Assembly (NCBI RefSeq): GCF_900549175.1
Contig: NZ_URNN01000124.1
Coordinates: 1-10,447 of the forward strand
Direction of reading: 5' to 3'
DNA from: an uncultured Prevotella sp.
Lineage (GTDB): Bacteria > Bacteroidota > Bacteroidia > Bacteroidales > Bacteroidaceae
DNA: 10,447 nucleotides
The translations under genes and the position numbers were made by a program. A model generated the notes under the pieces. It was given only the letters and a program-made list of their open reading frames with translations. It was not told where the DNA came from and did no database searches. Shown here piece by piece: positions 1-6,551 of the stretch. Position 1 is the first letter of the stretch. Each line of letters begins with the position of its first letter.

Positions 1-62
1 GGGCTCGAACCCAAGACCCCAACATTAAAAGTGTTGTGCTCTACCAGCTGAGCTAACGGATC
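1..62 (-). tRNA. tRNA-Lys (anticodon TTT), partial at window edge
   Basis: Read on the minus strand, the segment opens with a 7-base acceptor strand (GATCCGT) and TA at positions 8-9. It continues with a D arm (GCTC...GAGC), an anticodon stem CAACA/TGTTG around the loop CTTTTAA, a 5-base variable region, and a T arm with TTCGAGC. The anticodon TTT decodes lysine AAA/AAG. The 3' side of the T stem, the 3' acceptor strand and any CCA lie outside the window, so the gene is incomplete here because of the window edge, not because of damage. A good promoter lies about 40 bases upstream. Confidence 0.95.
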
Positions 63-96
63 CCGGCTAATTACATGTAATCTGTAAAAGCGAGTG

Positions 97-128
97 CAAA
101 GGTAATGCTTTATTTTGTAACCACCAAA
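97..128 (-). promoter_or_regulatory. Bacteroidetes-type promoter of tRNA-Lys
   Basis: On the minus strand a TTTG box (bases 125-128) is followed after exactly 20 bases by TACCTTTG (bases 97-104). This fits the known primary sigma factor consensus of Bacteroides, TTTG at -33 and TAnnTTTG at -7. Transcription should start roughly 30 bases before the mature tRNA, leaving a short 5' leader to be processed. Confidence 0.75.
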
Positions 129-462
129 TATTTGCCGATTTATTTTTTTCGGATGCACGGTTCTCTTTCATTTAAATTTTAATTGCCATGCCAAATATTT
201 AACCGAATATCTGAACTTATATCGCAATTTTTTATTGATAAATTCAGGCTTGAGGTTTGGATTTCCGTTTTGAATGAGACAATACCTGAAATCTGAACTT
301 ATATCGTTTTTGAGATGAGATAAGCTCAGATTATATGCTCAACAGGAAAGTATGTGCTAAAAAAACAGGCTGAAACAGGTGTGAAAAAATCAGGTCTCGG
401 AACAATTAGAAGGATGGCATAATCTCTTGTTATCCAGTCACAGGTTTCGGCAACGCCCGGTG
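129..462. other. AT-rich intergenic region, no gene seen
   Basis: This stretch lies between the tRNA promoter and the stop codon of the minus-strand membrane protein gene. No convincing coding frame, RNA gene or clear terminator with a T tract was found. It holds two exact copies of a 16-base word (209-224 and 291-306). A third, inverted and degenerate copy lies near 320-331, so the second and third can pair. Short CAGG/AACAGG repetitions also occur around 365-395. Confidence 0.6.
209..331. repeat. Repeated 16-mer ATCTGAACTTATATCG plus inverted copy
   Basis: The word occurs exactly at 209-224 and again at 291-306, with start points 82 bases apart. An inverted near-copy at 320-331 (ATAAGCTCAGAT) differs from the complement of 291-302 by one base. 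It can form a stem of about 12 pairs with a 17-base loop; the odd pair would be a G-U wobble in a minus-strand transcript. This strand would be the 3' side of the membrane protein mRNA. The function is unknown; it could be a protein-binding site or a decayed repeat. Confidence 0.6.
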
Positions 463-1566
463 TCAGTCGTCCTTGGCCTGTTGCGGTGTCTCCGCCGGCT
501 GTCCCGTATGCACCTCCTTAGTCACATACCGTTGGTAATATGCTATTATCAGCGTTGTCAGCGGCAGCGCGATGATGAGGCCGAGAAAACCGAGCAGCGA
601 GCCCCATACCGACAGCGACAGCAGCAGTACGGCAGGATTCAGGCCCATGGCCTTGCCCATGATTTTGGGCACGAGCACCATGTCTGTTATCACCTGTACG
701 ATGGCAAACACGGCGAGGGCCGAGGCCAGTACGAGCCAGAAGTTCATGCCCGTGTCGGCCGCCTTCAGGGCGGAGAGGAAGACGATGGGTATGAGTGCGA
801 GCGTATGTACGTATGGTATCAGGCTCATCAGGCCTATCATTATGCCCAGGCCTATGGCCATGGGGAACCCCACGATGGTGAATCCGATGCAGCAGAGTAT
901 GCCGATGCACAGTGCCACAAGGCTCTGGCCGCGTATGTAGCTGTTCAGTTCGCGCTCCACGTCATCGGCCAGTTCGCGCCAGAACGGGCGGCTCTTCGGC
1001 GGAAACATGCGCATCACGCCGGCCGACAGCTTCTCGTAGTCCATCAGTATGAAGAACATATATAATAAGGTGATAAGCGATGCTATGACGCTCATCAGAA
1101 CGTTGGCTGTCTTGCCGATGACGGCGAACAGTTTGGGCATGGCCTCCTTGACGGCACCCATCACGTCTTCGTTTTGGAATACGCTCGTTATGGTCTTTTC
1201 GTTCTCCTCCACCCACGTGCGTATCGCTGCGGGAAAGTTGGATATGTGTGTCGTCTCGTGCAGATAGCGTCCCACGAGATAGCCCAACCTTTCAAACTGT
1301 TCGATCATGGGTGGAATAATCAGATATATGATGCCGCCAATCACTCCTATCACAAATATCAGCGTGACGATGATGGAAGGCACCCTGCCCGGCACGTGCA
1401 TGCGATACTGCACAAACCTGACGATGGGGTAGAGCAGGTATGCCAGCAGCCAGGCGATGAAGAACGGCAGCAGTACACTGCTCAGATAGTTCACCATGTA
1501 GATGATGGCGGCGGCGAGCAGTGCGCCGAGCATCCATCTTACGAATCTGTCGAATGTGATGGTCAT
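463..1566 (-). CDS. AI-2E/PerM family transporter-like membrane protein
   Basis: The product is a 367-residue polytopic inner-membrane protein of the AI-2E transporter (PerM, UPF0118) family. Members include TqsA (autoinducer-2 export) and Na+/H+ antiporter-like proteins, but most have no proven substrate. Hydrophobic segments fall at about 12-50, 62-86, 150-175, 215-245, 246-268, 275-300 and 310-343. This is the family pattern: N-terminal helices, a soluble amphipathic middle (about 88-145), then a C-terminal helix bundle. Family-like motifs are SYIRGQ (209-214), IPYVH (250-254, usually IPYxG) and the KIMGK...GLNP stretch (301-310). The start at 1566 was chosen because a longer reading frame only adds residues overlapping tdk, while MTITFDRF begins a normal N-terminus. 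It lies 25 bases behind tdk and is probably co-transcribed with it. The polar tail is rich in Gln, Ala and Asp. The substrate cannot be read from the sequence. Confidence 0.88.
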   Translation of the reverse strand: MTITFDRFVRWMLGALLAAAIIYMVNYLSSVLLPFFIAWLLAYLLYPIVRFVQYRMHVPGRVPSIIVTLIFVIGVIGGIIYLIIPPMIEQFERLGYLVGRYLHETTHISNFPAAIRTWVEENEKTITSVFQNEDVMGAVKEAMPKLFAVIGKTANVLMSVIASLITLLYMFFILMDYEKLSAGVMRMFPPKSRPFWRELADDVERELNSYIRGQSLVALCIGILCCIGFTIVGFPMAIGLGIMIGLMSLIPYVHTLALIPIVFLSALKAADTGMNFWLVLASALAVFAIVQVITDMVLVPKIMGKAMGLNPAVLLLSLSVWGSLLGFLGLIIALPLTTLIIAYYQRYVTKEVHTGQPAETPQQAKDD

Positions 1567-1591
1567 GGCCTTTCTGTATGTTTTTTTAGTT

Positions 1592-2170
1592 TCAGCACTT
1601 TTCCGTGGCCTTGCGGTAACACTCGCGGCACAGCGGCTCATACTCCGACGTCTCGCCGAGCAGCACGCGGCGGTCGCTCTCCACGATACGGTGGCTGACA
1701 TAAGCCAGGGCACCGCATCTCACGCAGATGGCGTGCACCTTTGTCACATCGTCGGCAATGGCGCACAGCGCGGGTATGGGGCCGAAGGGTATGCCCTTGT
1801 AGTCCATGTCGAGGCCGGCCACGATTACGCGTATGCCGCGGTTGGCCAGTTCGTTGCACACCTCCGTGAGGCCGGTGTCGAGAAACTGTGCCTCGTCGAT
1901 TCCCACCACGTCGATTTCGGACGACAGCAGCAATATCTCCGCCGACGAGCTTATCGGTGTCGACGGGATGGAATGGTGGTCGTGGCTCACCACATCTTCC
2001 TCCGAGTAGCGGGTGTCCATGGCCGGCTTGAATATCTCCACCTTCTGGCGTGCAAATTTCGCACGTCGCAGACGTCTTATCAGCTCTTCTGTCTTGCCTG
2101 AGAACATAGAGCCGCATACCACCTCAATTCTTCCGGGACGGTGGTTCTCCCCTGTTAAGTTTTCTGTCAT
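1592..2170 (-). CDS. tdk: Thymidine kinase (class II)
   Basis: This cytosolic enzyme phosphorylates thymidine to dTMP with ATP in pyrimidine salvage. The 192-residue length is normal for bacterial class II kinases. The P-loop GSMFSGKT is at residues 20-27. DEAQF (92-96) supplies the Mg-binding Asp and the presumed catalytic Glu. The substrate-binding region around GLDMDYKG is at 119-126. A structural zinc site is formed by CVRC (149-152) and CREC (181-184). The start at 2170 was chosen because it gives the usual short N-terminus before the P-loop and lies just behind a strong promoter; upstream codons in this frame would cover the promoter and the divergent rsmI gene. All key residues are present, so the enzyme should be active. 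It is the first gene of a probable two-gene unit with the membrane protein downstream. Confidence 0.97.
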   Translation of the reverse strand: MTENLTGENHRPGRIEVVCGSMFSGKTEELIRRLRRAKFARQKVEIFKPAMDTRYSEEDVVSHDHHSIPSTPISSSAEILLLSSEIDVVGIDEAQFLDTGLTEVCNELANRGIRVIVAGLDMDYKGIPFGPIPALCAIADDVTKVHAICVRCGALAYVSHRIVESDRRVLLGETSEYEPLCRECYRKATEKC

Positions 2171-2177
2171 TTGGCTG

Positions 2178-2209
2178 CAAAAGTACGAATACGTTTTAAA
2201 AATTGCAAA
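2178..2209 (-). promoter_or_regulatory. tdk promoter, near-leaderless
   Basis: On the minus strand a TTTG box (2206-2209) is followed after 20 bases by TACTTTTG (2178-2185), a full match to the Bacteroidetes consensus. Only 7 bases separate the end of the -7 box from the tdk ATG, so the predicted transcript starts only a few bases before the codon. There is no room for a Shine-Dalgarno sequence. Confidence 0.8.
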
Positions 2210-2225
2210 GATTCTACATTCTTTT

Positions 2226-2256
2226 TTTGAAGATAGCAAGGAAATCACTACATTTG
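2226..2256 (+). promoter_or_regulatory. rsmI promoter, near-leaderless
   Basis: TTTG (2226-2229) and TACATTTG (2249-2256) are spaced 19 bases apart and match the Bacteroidetes consensus. The rsmI ATG begins 8 bases after the -7 box, so the 5' untranslated region would be about five bases or fewer. The promoter sits back to back with the tdk promoter, with 16 bases between the outer boxes. Confidence 0.78.
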
Positions 2257-2264
2257 TCACCAAT

Positions 2265-3119
2265 ATGGGGATATTGTATATAGTACCCACTCCGGTGGGG
2301 AATATGGAGGACATCACTTTCAGGGCATTGCGCGTGCTGCGCGAGGCCGATGTGGTGCTTGCCGAAGACACCCGCACTACGGGGGTGTTGCTGAAGCACT
2401 ACGACATACAGAACCGTCTCGTGTCGCACCATAAGTTCAACGAGCACGGCACGTCGGCGGCCGTCGTAGAGCGGCTGCGCGGGGGACAGACGGTAGCTCT
2501 GGTGAGCGATGCCGGTACGCCGGGCATCAGCGATCCCGGTTTCTTCCTCGTGCGTGAGGCCGTAAAGGCAGGGGTAGAGGTGCAGTGCCTGCCCGGAGCA
2601 ACGGCGTTTGTTCCGGCCCTTGTGGCGAGTGGCCTGCCCTGCGACCGTTTCTGTTTCGAGGGCTTCCTGCCTCCCAAGAAAGGCCGCCGCACGCGTCTTG
2701 AGGCTCTTGCCGGCGAGCAGCGCACCATGATATTCTACGAGTCGCCCCACCGGCTTGTTAAGACGCTCGTGCAGTTTGCCGAAGTGTTTGGCGCCGACCG
2801 TCGGGTGAGTGTGTGCCGCGAAATATCCAAGGTGCATGAAGAGAGCGTGAGGGGAACACTCGCCGAAGTGGCCGACCATTTCACGGTCGAAGAGCCGCGT
2901 GGCGAGATTGTCATAATACTGGCAGGCACCGGTGAGCAGAAAGCTGACGGCGGCGCATACGGCGGTGATGACGGAGACAATGACAGCGGCTGTGGCAACG
3001 GCAACGATGTCCGGACAACGGCGGGACCGACAGCCCCTGAACTGATATTCGGTGCGGCACCCTCGGGCGATAACGGCAGGCGTGAGCGCAAATCGAAAAG
3101 GCACCGGCGTGAAGAGTAG
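2265..3119 (+). CDS. rsmI: 16S rRNA (cytidine-1402 2'-O) methyltransferase RsmI
   Basis: RsmI uses S-adenosylmethionine to methylate the ribose of C1402 in 16S rRNA, at the ribosomal P site. The tetrapyrrole-methylase fold is clear in residues 1-222: VPTPVGN (7-13), EDTR (34-37), SDAGTPGISDPG (81-92), PGATA (110-114), FEGFLPPKKG (131-140), FYESPHR (157-163) and CREISK (184-189). The start at 2265 fits the family (MG-LYIVPTPVGN) and lies just behind its promoter; the frame stays open upstream only through the tdk region. The last 60 residues are unusual. A Gly/Asp/Asn-rich stretch (about 229-247) is followed by a strongly basic end (RRERKSKRHRREE, 272-284). This replaces the small C-terminal helical domain of the E. 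coli protein, which is about the same total length. The tail may be a disordered RNA-binding extension. The gene is divergent from tdk. Confidence 0.95.
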   Translation: MGILYIVPTPVGNMEDITFRALRVLREADVVLAEDTRTTGVLLKHYDIQNRLVSHHKFNEHGTSAAVVERLRGGQTVALVSDAGTPGISDPGFFLVREAVKAGVEVQCLPGATAFVPALVASGLPCDRFCFEGFLPPKKGRRTRLEALAGEQRTMIFYESPHRLVKTLVQFAEVFGADRRVSVCREISKVHEESVRGTLAEVADHFTVEEPRGEIVIILAGTGEQKADGGAYGGDDGDNDSGCGNGNDVRTTAGPTAPELIFGAAPSGDNGRRERKSKRHRREE

Positions 3120-3135
3120 CCGTATAGTGGTATAG

Positions 3136-3166
3136 GCCTCCTTATGGTTTGATGGTCTGAGGAGGC
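3136..3166 (+). other. Stem-loop between rsmI and the lipoprotein gene
   Basis: GCCTCCT (3136-3142) pairs perfectly with AGGAGGC (3160-3166) around a 17-base loop. No T tract follows, so it is not a standard terminator. It sits in the 84-base gap before the lipoprotein gene. In that gap I found no well-spaced TTTG/TAnnTTTG promoter, so the lipoprotein may be read from the rsmI promoter or from a divergent type of promoter. Confidence 0.4.
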
Positions 3167-3203
3167 GGAAACGAAATAAGATAAACTTAAAACAAGAGAA
3201 GAT

Positions 3204-4052
3204 ATGAAAAAACTGTTATTTATCGGTCTGTGCCTGATGGCCGTGGTGTCCTGCAAGCAGGAAGCGCCAAAAGTGGACACGGAGGCTCTGCGTCAGCGCG
3301 ACTCTCTCAATCAGGTGATAACACAGAGAGACAACGAAATCAACGACATGCTGGCAACCTTCAACGAGATAGAGGAGGGGTTCCGCGAAATCAACGAAGC
3401 GCAGAACCGTGTGAGTGTGGCCAAGCAGGGTGAGGGTGCCACGAGGACGCAGCGTATACGTGAGAACATACAGTTCATACAGTCGACCATGCGTCAGAAC
3501 CGTGACCTCATCAACAAGTTGCAGCAGCAACTCCGTGAGAGCACCGTCAAGGGTGAGCAGTTCAAGCGCACCATCGAGAACCTGACTCAGCAACTCGTTG
3601 AGAAGGAGGCCGAACTGCAGAAACTGCGTGCCGAGCTGGATGCCAAGGACATACACATCACCGAACTTGACGAGCAGATAGCCGGACTGAACACCAACGT
3701 GTCGGAACTGAAGGAGGAAAGCTCGCAGAAGACCACCACCATCAATGCCCAGGACAAGCAGCTCAACACCGCCTGGTTCGTATTCGGAACAAAGGATGAG
3801 CTCAAAGAGCAGAAGATTCTTGTTGACGGCAAGGTGCTGCAGTCAAACTTCAACCGCGACTACTTCACCAAGATAGACATCCGCATCGACAAGGAGATAA
3901 AACTGTATTCGCGTTCGGCAAAGATGCTCACATCGCATCCGGCCGGCAGTTACACTCTCGAGCGCAATGCCAACAAGCAGTATGTGCTGCGCATCACCAA
4001 TCCGCAACAGTTCTGGAGCACAAGCAAGTATCTCGTGGTGCTGGTGAAATAA
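3204..4052 (+). CDS. Coiled-coil lipoprotein, possibly Cbp1-like
   Basis: The 282-residue product has a lipoprotein signal: MKKLLFIGLCLMAVVS followed by Cys17 (lipobox VVSC). It should be lipid-anchored in the envelope. Residues about 25-180 are rich in Gln, Glu, Lys, Arg and Leu with heptad-like spacing and no proline, which strongly suggests a long alpha-helical coiled coil. A more globular C-terminal part follows (about 186-282), containing TAWFVFGTKDEL, a KILVDGK segment and a beta-rich end (YVLRITNPQQFWSTSKYLV). The layout resembles Bacteroidales lipoproteins annotated as Cbp1-type collagen-binding adhesins. I recall that similarity only loosely and cannot confirm it. The gene stands alone between rsmI and a strong terminator. 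A structural role in the cell envelope is an equally good reading. Confidence 0.8.
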   Translation: MKKLLFIGLCLMAVVSCKQEAPKVDTEALRQRDSLNQVITQRDNEINDMLATFNEIEEGFREINEAQNRVSVAKQGEGATRTQRIRENIQFIQSTMRQNRDLINKLQQQLRESTVKGEQFKRTIENLTQQLVEKEAELQKLRAELDAKDIHITELDEQIAGLNTNVSELKEESSQKTTTINAQDKQLNTAWFVFGTKDELKEQKILVDGKVLQSNFNRDYFTKIDIRIDKEIKLYSRSAKMLTSHPAGSYTLERNANKQYVLRITNPQQFWSTSKYLVVLVK

Positions 4053-4065
4053 AGAAACAAGGGGC

Positions 4066-4118
4066 TGTATCAAAATAAGGTTCATGCAATGTGCGTGAAC
4101 CTTATTGTGATACATTTT
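4066..4118 (+). terminator. Strong stem-loop terminator, possibly bidirectional
   Basis: TGTATCAAAATAAGGTTCA (4066-4084) pairs with 4096-4114 with one mismatch in 19 positions. Three further pairs (TGC with GCG, one of them a wobble) reduce the loop to AATGT. TTTT follows at 4115-4118. It begins 13 bases after the lipoprotein stop codon and should end that transcript. It isolates the lipoprotein gene from the five-gene locus downstream. Confidence 0.75.
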
Positions 4119-4274
4119 CGTCGTTACAGTAAGATGCCGGGGCCGTTGCCGGGTTGTCATTCCTACCATATTATATTGCGGCAAACGTTATCCGTTTGCC
4201 TGCTCATAATCGCCATCGGATAGCTTAAATGTGTTTTTTTTGTGAAAAAGTTCTTTATTGTTATAAATAATATG
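4119..4274. other. Upstream control region of the five-gene locus
   Basis: No coding frame of interest was seen. The clearest element is a perfect inverted repeat, GGCAAACG (4180-4187) and CGTTTGCC (4193-4200), with the 5-base spacer TTATC. It has no T tract and lies 75 bases upstream of the promoter candidate. It is therefore more likely a regulator-binding site or an RNA hairpin than a terminator. The rest is GC-rich (4135-4155), then AT-rich toward the promoter. Confidence 0.45.
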
Positions 4275-4282
4275 TAGTTTTG
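4275..4282 (+). promoter_or_regulatory. Candidate -7 box for the five-gene locus
   Basis: TAGTTTTG matches the Bacteroidetes -7 consensus TAnnTTTG. No good TTTG lies 19-21 bases upstream; the nearest fit is TCTT at 4252-4255. The -33 element is therefore weak, and an activator may be needed. Transcription from here would give a leader of roughly 45-50 bases before the ATG at 4334. Confidence 0.5.
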
Positions 4283-4333
4283 CAAGCGTAATTAATATAT
4301 TAAGTGTCATTTTGCAAAATAATCAGTGATAAA

Positions 4334-4819
4334 ATGAAGAAGATAGTTCTCATGATTTTTATGGCCGTGGCATTTGCGCTGCAGGCCTCGGCACAGTTGC
4401 CGTCGATAGAGTTGAAGGACATCAACGGAAAGACCGTGCGCACAGACCAGTTGTCGAACGACGGCAAACCGTTCATAATCTCATTCTTTGCCACATGGTG
4501 CAAGCCCTGCAACCGCGAGCTCTCGGCCATCAGCGAGGTATACGACGAGTGGCGTGAGGAAACGGGGGTGAAGGTTATTGCAGTGAGCATAGACCAGGCA
4601 CAGAATATTAATAAGGTGAAACCTCTCGTAGACAACAACGGATGGGAGTATGAAGTGCTGCTCGACCCCAACAGCGACTTCAAGCGTGCGCTCGGCATAC
4701 AGATGATACCCTATGTGCTCATTGTCGACGGAAAGGGTAACATCGTCTACAAGCACAACGGATATACCGAAGGCGGCGAGGCCGAACTCATAGAGAAGGT
4801 ACGCGAACTTCTGAAATAA
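4334..4819 (+). CDS. TlpA/ResA-like exported thioredoxin
   Basis: The 161-residue product is a thioredoxin-fold protein of the TlpA/ResA type. Such proteins usually reduce disulfides or carry electrons outside the cytoplasm. A signal peptide (1-20, ending LQASA before Gln21) places it in the periplasm. The active site is ATWCKPC, with Cys56 and Cys59. IPYVLIVD holds the expected cis-proline (Pro126) before a core strand, and FIISFFATWC is the typical lead-in strand. The start at 4334 was chosen over a GTG at 4304 because MKKIVLMIF makes a clean signal peptide. The protein is short and single-domain, like CcmG/ResA without the extra N-terminal domain of larger TlpA proteins. It is first in a run of five genes, 25 bases ahead of the barrel gene. 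Its partners are not shown by sequence; the downstream proteins with CxxC motifs are candidates by position. Confidence 0.92.
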   Translation: MKKIVLMIFMAVAFALQASAQLPSIELKDINGKTVRTDQLSNDGKPFIISFFATWCKPCNRELSAISEVYDEWREETGVKVIAVSIDQAQNINKVKPLVDNNGWEYEVLLDPNSDFKRALGIQMIPYVLIVDGKGNIVYKHNGYTEGGEAELIEKVRELLK

Positions 4820-4844
4820 CCGCACTTTTAAGAACATTATCGAG

Positions 4845-6539
4845 ATGACAATAAGCAACAGACTTTTATGTCTTTTTGCCGCGGTGTGCCCTGTGCTCAC
4901 GGCATCGGCACAGGATGACGGACAGAAGACACTCAGCGTCACGGGAAGCATACAGAGCGACGTACTCATTCCGCAGGAGGACAACAAGATAGGTACCGGC
5001 GAATACAGCGACTGGGGACTTACCAACACTTATGTCGACGTGAACGTGATGAGCCGCTACAACGACAGCGAATATCTTGAAGCCGGTGCCCGGCTGGAAT
5101 ATCTGGAGCATCCGCTGCCCGGATTCGACAGAAAGTTCAAGGGATGGGGACTCGGCAATGCCTATGTGAAGTTTTATATGAAGAAACTGGAGGTTACCGC
5201 CGGTAACTTCTACGAGCAGTTCGGTTCGGGCTTCATCCTCCGCACATACGAGGAGCGCAGTCTCGGCATCGACAACTCGTTGCTCGGCGGACGCGTGGTG
5301 GTGAAACCCGTCGACGGACTGACGGTGAAGGCCCTCAGCGGAAAGCAGCGCAACTACTGGTCGTACAATGATGCCCTGATATCGGGTGCTGACGTGGAGA
5401 TAGGTCTCGACCGGTGGATACGTCCGCTCGGTGAGAGCGGAACATATCTCACCCTCGGCGCTTCGTTCGTCAACAAGCACGAAAAGGATGAGGTGATAAT
5501 GACCGATGTCGATCACCGTCTCAACCTGCCGCAAAATGTCAATGCCTTCGACGTGAGGGCACGCCTGCAGCGCGGCGGCTTCAGTCTTCTGGCGGAGTAT
5601 GCGCAGAAGACGCAGGACCCCGTTTACGACAAACGTTACCCGTATATCTACCGCAAGGGTTATGTGGCCATGCTCTCGGGTTCTTACTCGAAGCGCGGCA
5701 TGAGCCTGCTGTTGCAGGCCAAGCGCAGTGACAACATGGCGTTCAAGAGCCGCCGCACGCTCGATGAGGGTGCCCTTACGTCATCGTTCATCAACCATCT
5801 GCCGGCGTTCACCCTCGACCACACCTATGCTTTGGCCGCCCTCTATCCTTATGCCACCAATGCCAACGGCGAGTGGGCATATCAGGCCGAGCTGGGCTAC
5901 AACTTCAAGAAGCATACGCTGCTCGGCGGAAAATACGGCATGAAGGTGAAAGTGAACTACTCGCACGTGCACGGCATCAACCGTACCGACCGCGACGGCG
6001 GCACGCCCGGCACCGACGGCTACGGCTCTTCGTTCTGGAAGTGGGGTGACGGCATGTACTATCAGGATTTGGACGTACAGGTGGAGAAGAAGCTGACCAA
6101 ACAGTTCAAGCTCAACCTTATGTATATGAACCAGTTCTACAACCAGACCGTGGTGGAGGGCCACGGAGGTATGATTCACTCCGACATATTCGTGGCTGAG
6201 GGCAAGTATCAGTTCAACCGCAAGTTCACCCTGCGTGGCGAGGCACAGTATCTGTCTACCGACCACGAGAGCGGCGACTGGATGTTCGGGCTGCTCGAAC
6301 TCTCCATCCTGCCGCGCTTCATGGTTACGGTGAGCGACATGTACGGCCGCCCCGACATCGACGGTGCTTATCAGGACAAGGAGCACTACTATTCGGGATA
6401 CGTCACCTATACCCATGGTGGCCACAGGCTCCAGTTGGGTTACGGACGCACACGTGCCGGCTACAACTGTTCGGGCGGTGTGTGCCGTTATGTTCCGGCA
6501 TCGAAGGGTGTCACCGTTTCGTACAATTATAATTTCTAA
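4845..6539 (+). CDS. DUF6029-like outer-membrane beta-barrel protein
   Basis: The 564-residue product has a signal peptide (1-22, ending TASA before Gln23). The mature part alternates polar and aromatic or hydrophobic residues over its whole length, which suggests many antiparallel membrane strands. The chain ends in VSYNYNF. A terminal Phe within an aromatic final strand is the usual outer-membrane assembly signal. From memory it matches the Bacteroidales DUF6029 family, whose function is undefined. Features such as GNFYEQFGSGFILRTYEERS (about 121-140) and the DRDGGTPGTDGYGSSFWKWG loop (about 384-403) look like conserved and loop segments, respectively. Two cysteines near the end (SGGVC, and the Cys before it in YNCSGG) could form a surface disulfide. 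It lies between the thioredoxin gene and an Omp28-like gene, with gaps of 25 and 12 bases, which implies co-expression. No transport substrate can be inferred. Confidence 0.85.
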   Translation: MTISNRLLCLFAAVCPVLTASAQDDGQKTLSVTGSIQSDVLIPQEDNKIGTGEYSDWGLTNTYVDVNVMSRYNDSEYLEAGARLEYLEHPLPGFDRKFKGWGLGNAYVKFYMKKLEVTAGNFYEQFGSGFILRTYEERSLGIDNSLLGGRVVVKPVDGLTVKALSGKQRNYWSYNDALISGADVEIGLDRWIRPLGESGTYLTLGASFVNKHEKDEVIMTDVDHRLNLPQNVNAFDVRARLQRGGFSLLAEYAQKTQDPVYDKRYPYIYRKGYVAMLSGSYSKRGMSLLLQAKRSDNMAFKSRRTLDEGALTSSFINHLPAFTLDHTYALAALYPYATNANGEWAYQAELGYNFKKHTLLGGKYGMKVKVNYSHVHGINRTDRDGGTPGTDGYGSSFWKWGDGMYYQDLDVQVEKKLTKQFKLNLMYMNQFYNQTVVEGHGGMIHSDIFVAEGKYQFNRKFTLRGEAQYLSTDHESGDWMFGLLELSILPRFMVTVSDMYGRPDIDGAYQDKEHYYSGYVTYTHGGHRLQLGYGRTRAGYNCSGGVCRYVPASKGVTVSYNYNF

Positions 6540-6551
6540 GCCAACAAAGTT

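Noticed and set aside
427..1065. Long plus-strand open frame opposite the AI-2E-type gene, rich in His, Gln and Tyr
   Set aside because: It mirrors the opposite strand of a well-supported membrane protein gene and has no promoter, start context or family resemblance.
1567..1713. Upstream extension of the AI-2E-type reading frame
   Set aside because: It overlaps the 3' end of tdk, is Arg/Ser/Ala-rich without hydrophobic character, and a normal N-terminus begins at 1566.
2013..2264. Upstream extension of the rsmI reading frame
   Set aside because: It runs antisense through tdk and its promoter. The conserved family start MG-LYIVPTPVGN begins at 2265.
3136..3166. Hairpin read as an rsmI terminator
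   Set aside because: The stem is only 7 pairs, the loop is 17 bases and no T tract follows. It is listed as a stem-loop of unknown role.
4061..4118. GGGGCTGTATCAAAATAAGG looks like an insertion-sequence end
   Set aside because: The bases outside the stem are not inverted repeats of each other, no transposase or duplication is present, and the element works well as a terminator.
4304..4333. GTG start ten codons upstream in the thioredoxin gene
   Set aside because: The added residues (MSFCKIISDK) weaken the signal peptide; MKKIVLMIF from 4334 is a standard one.
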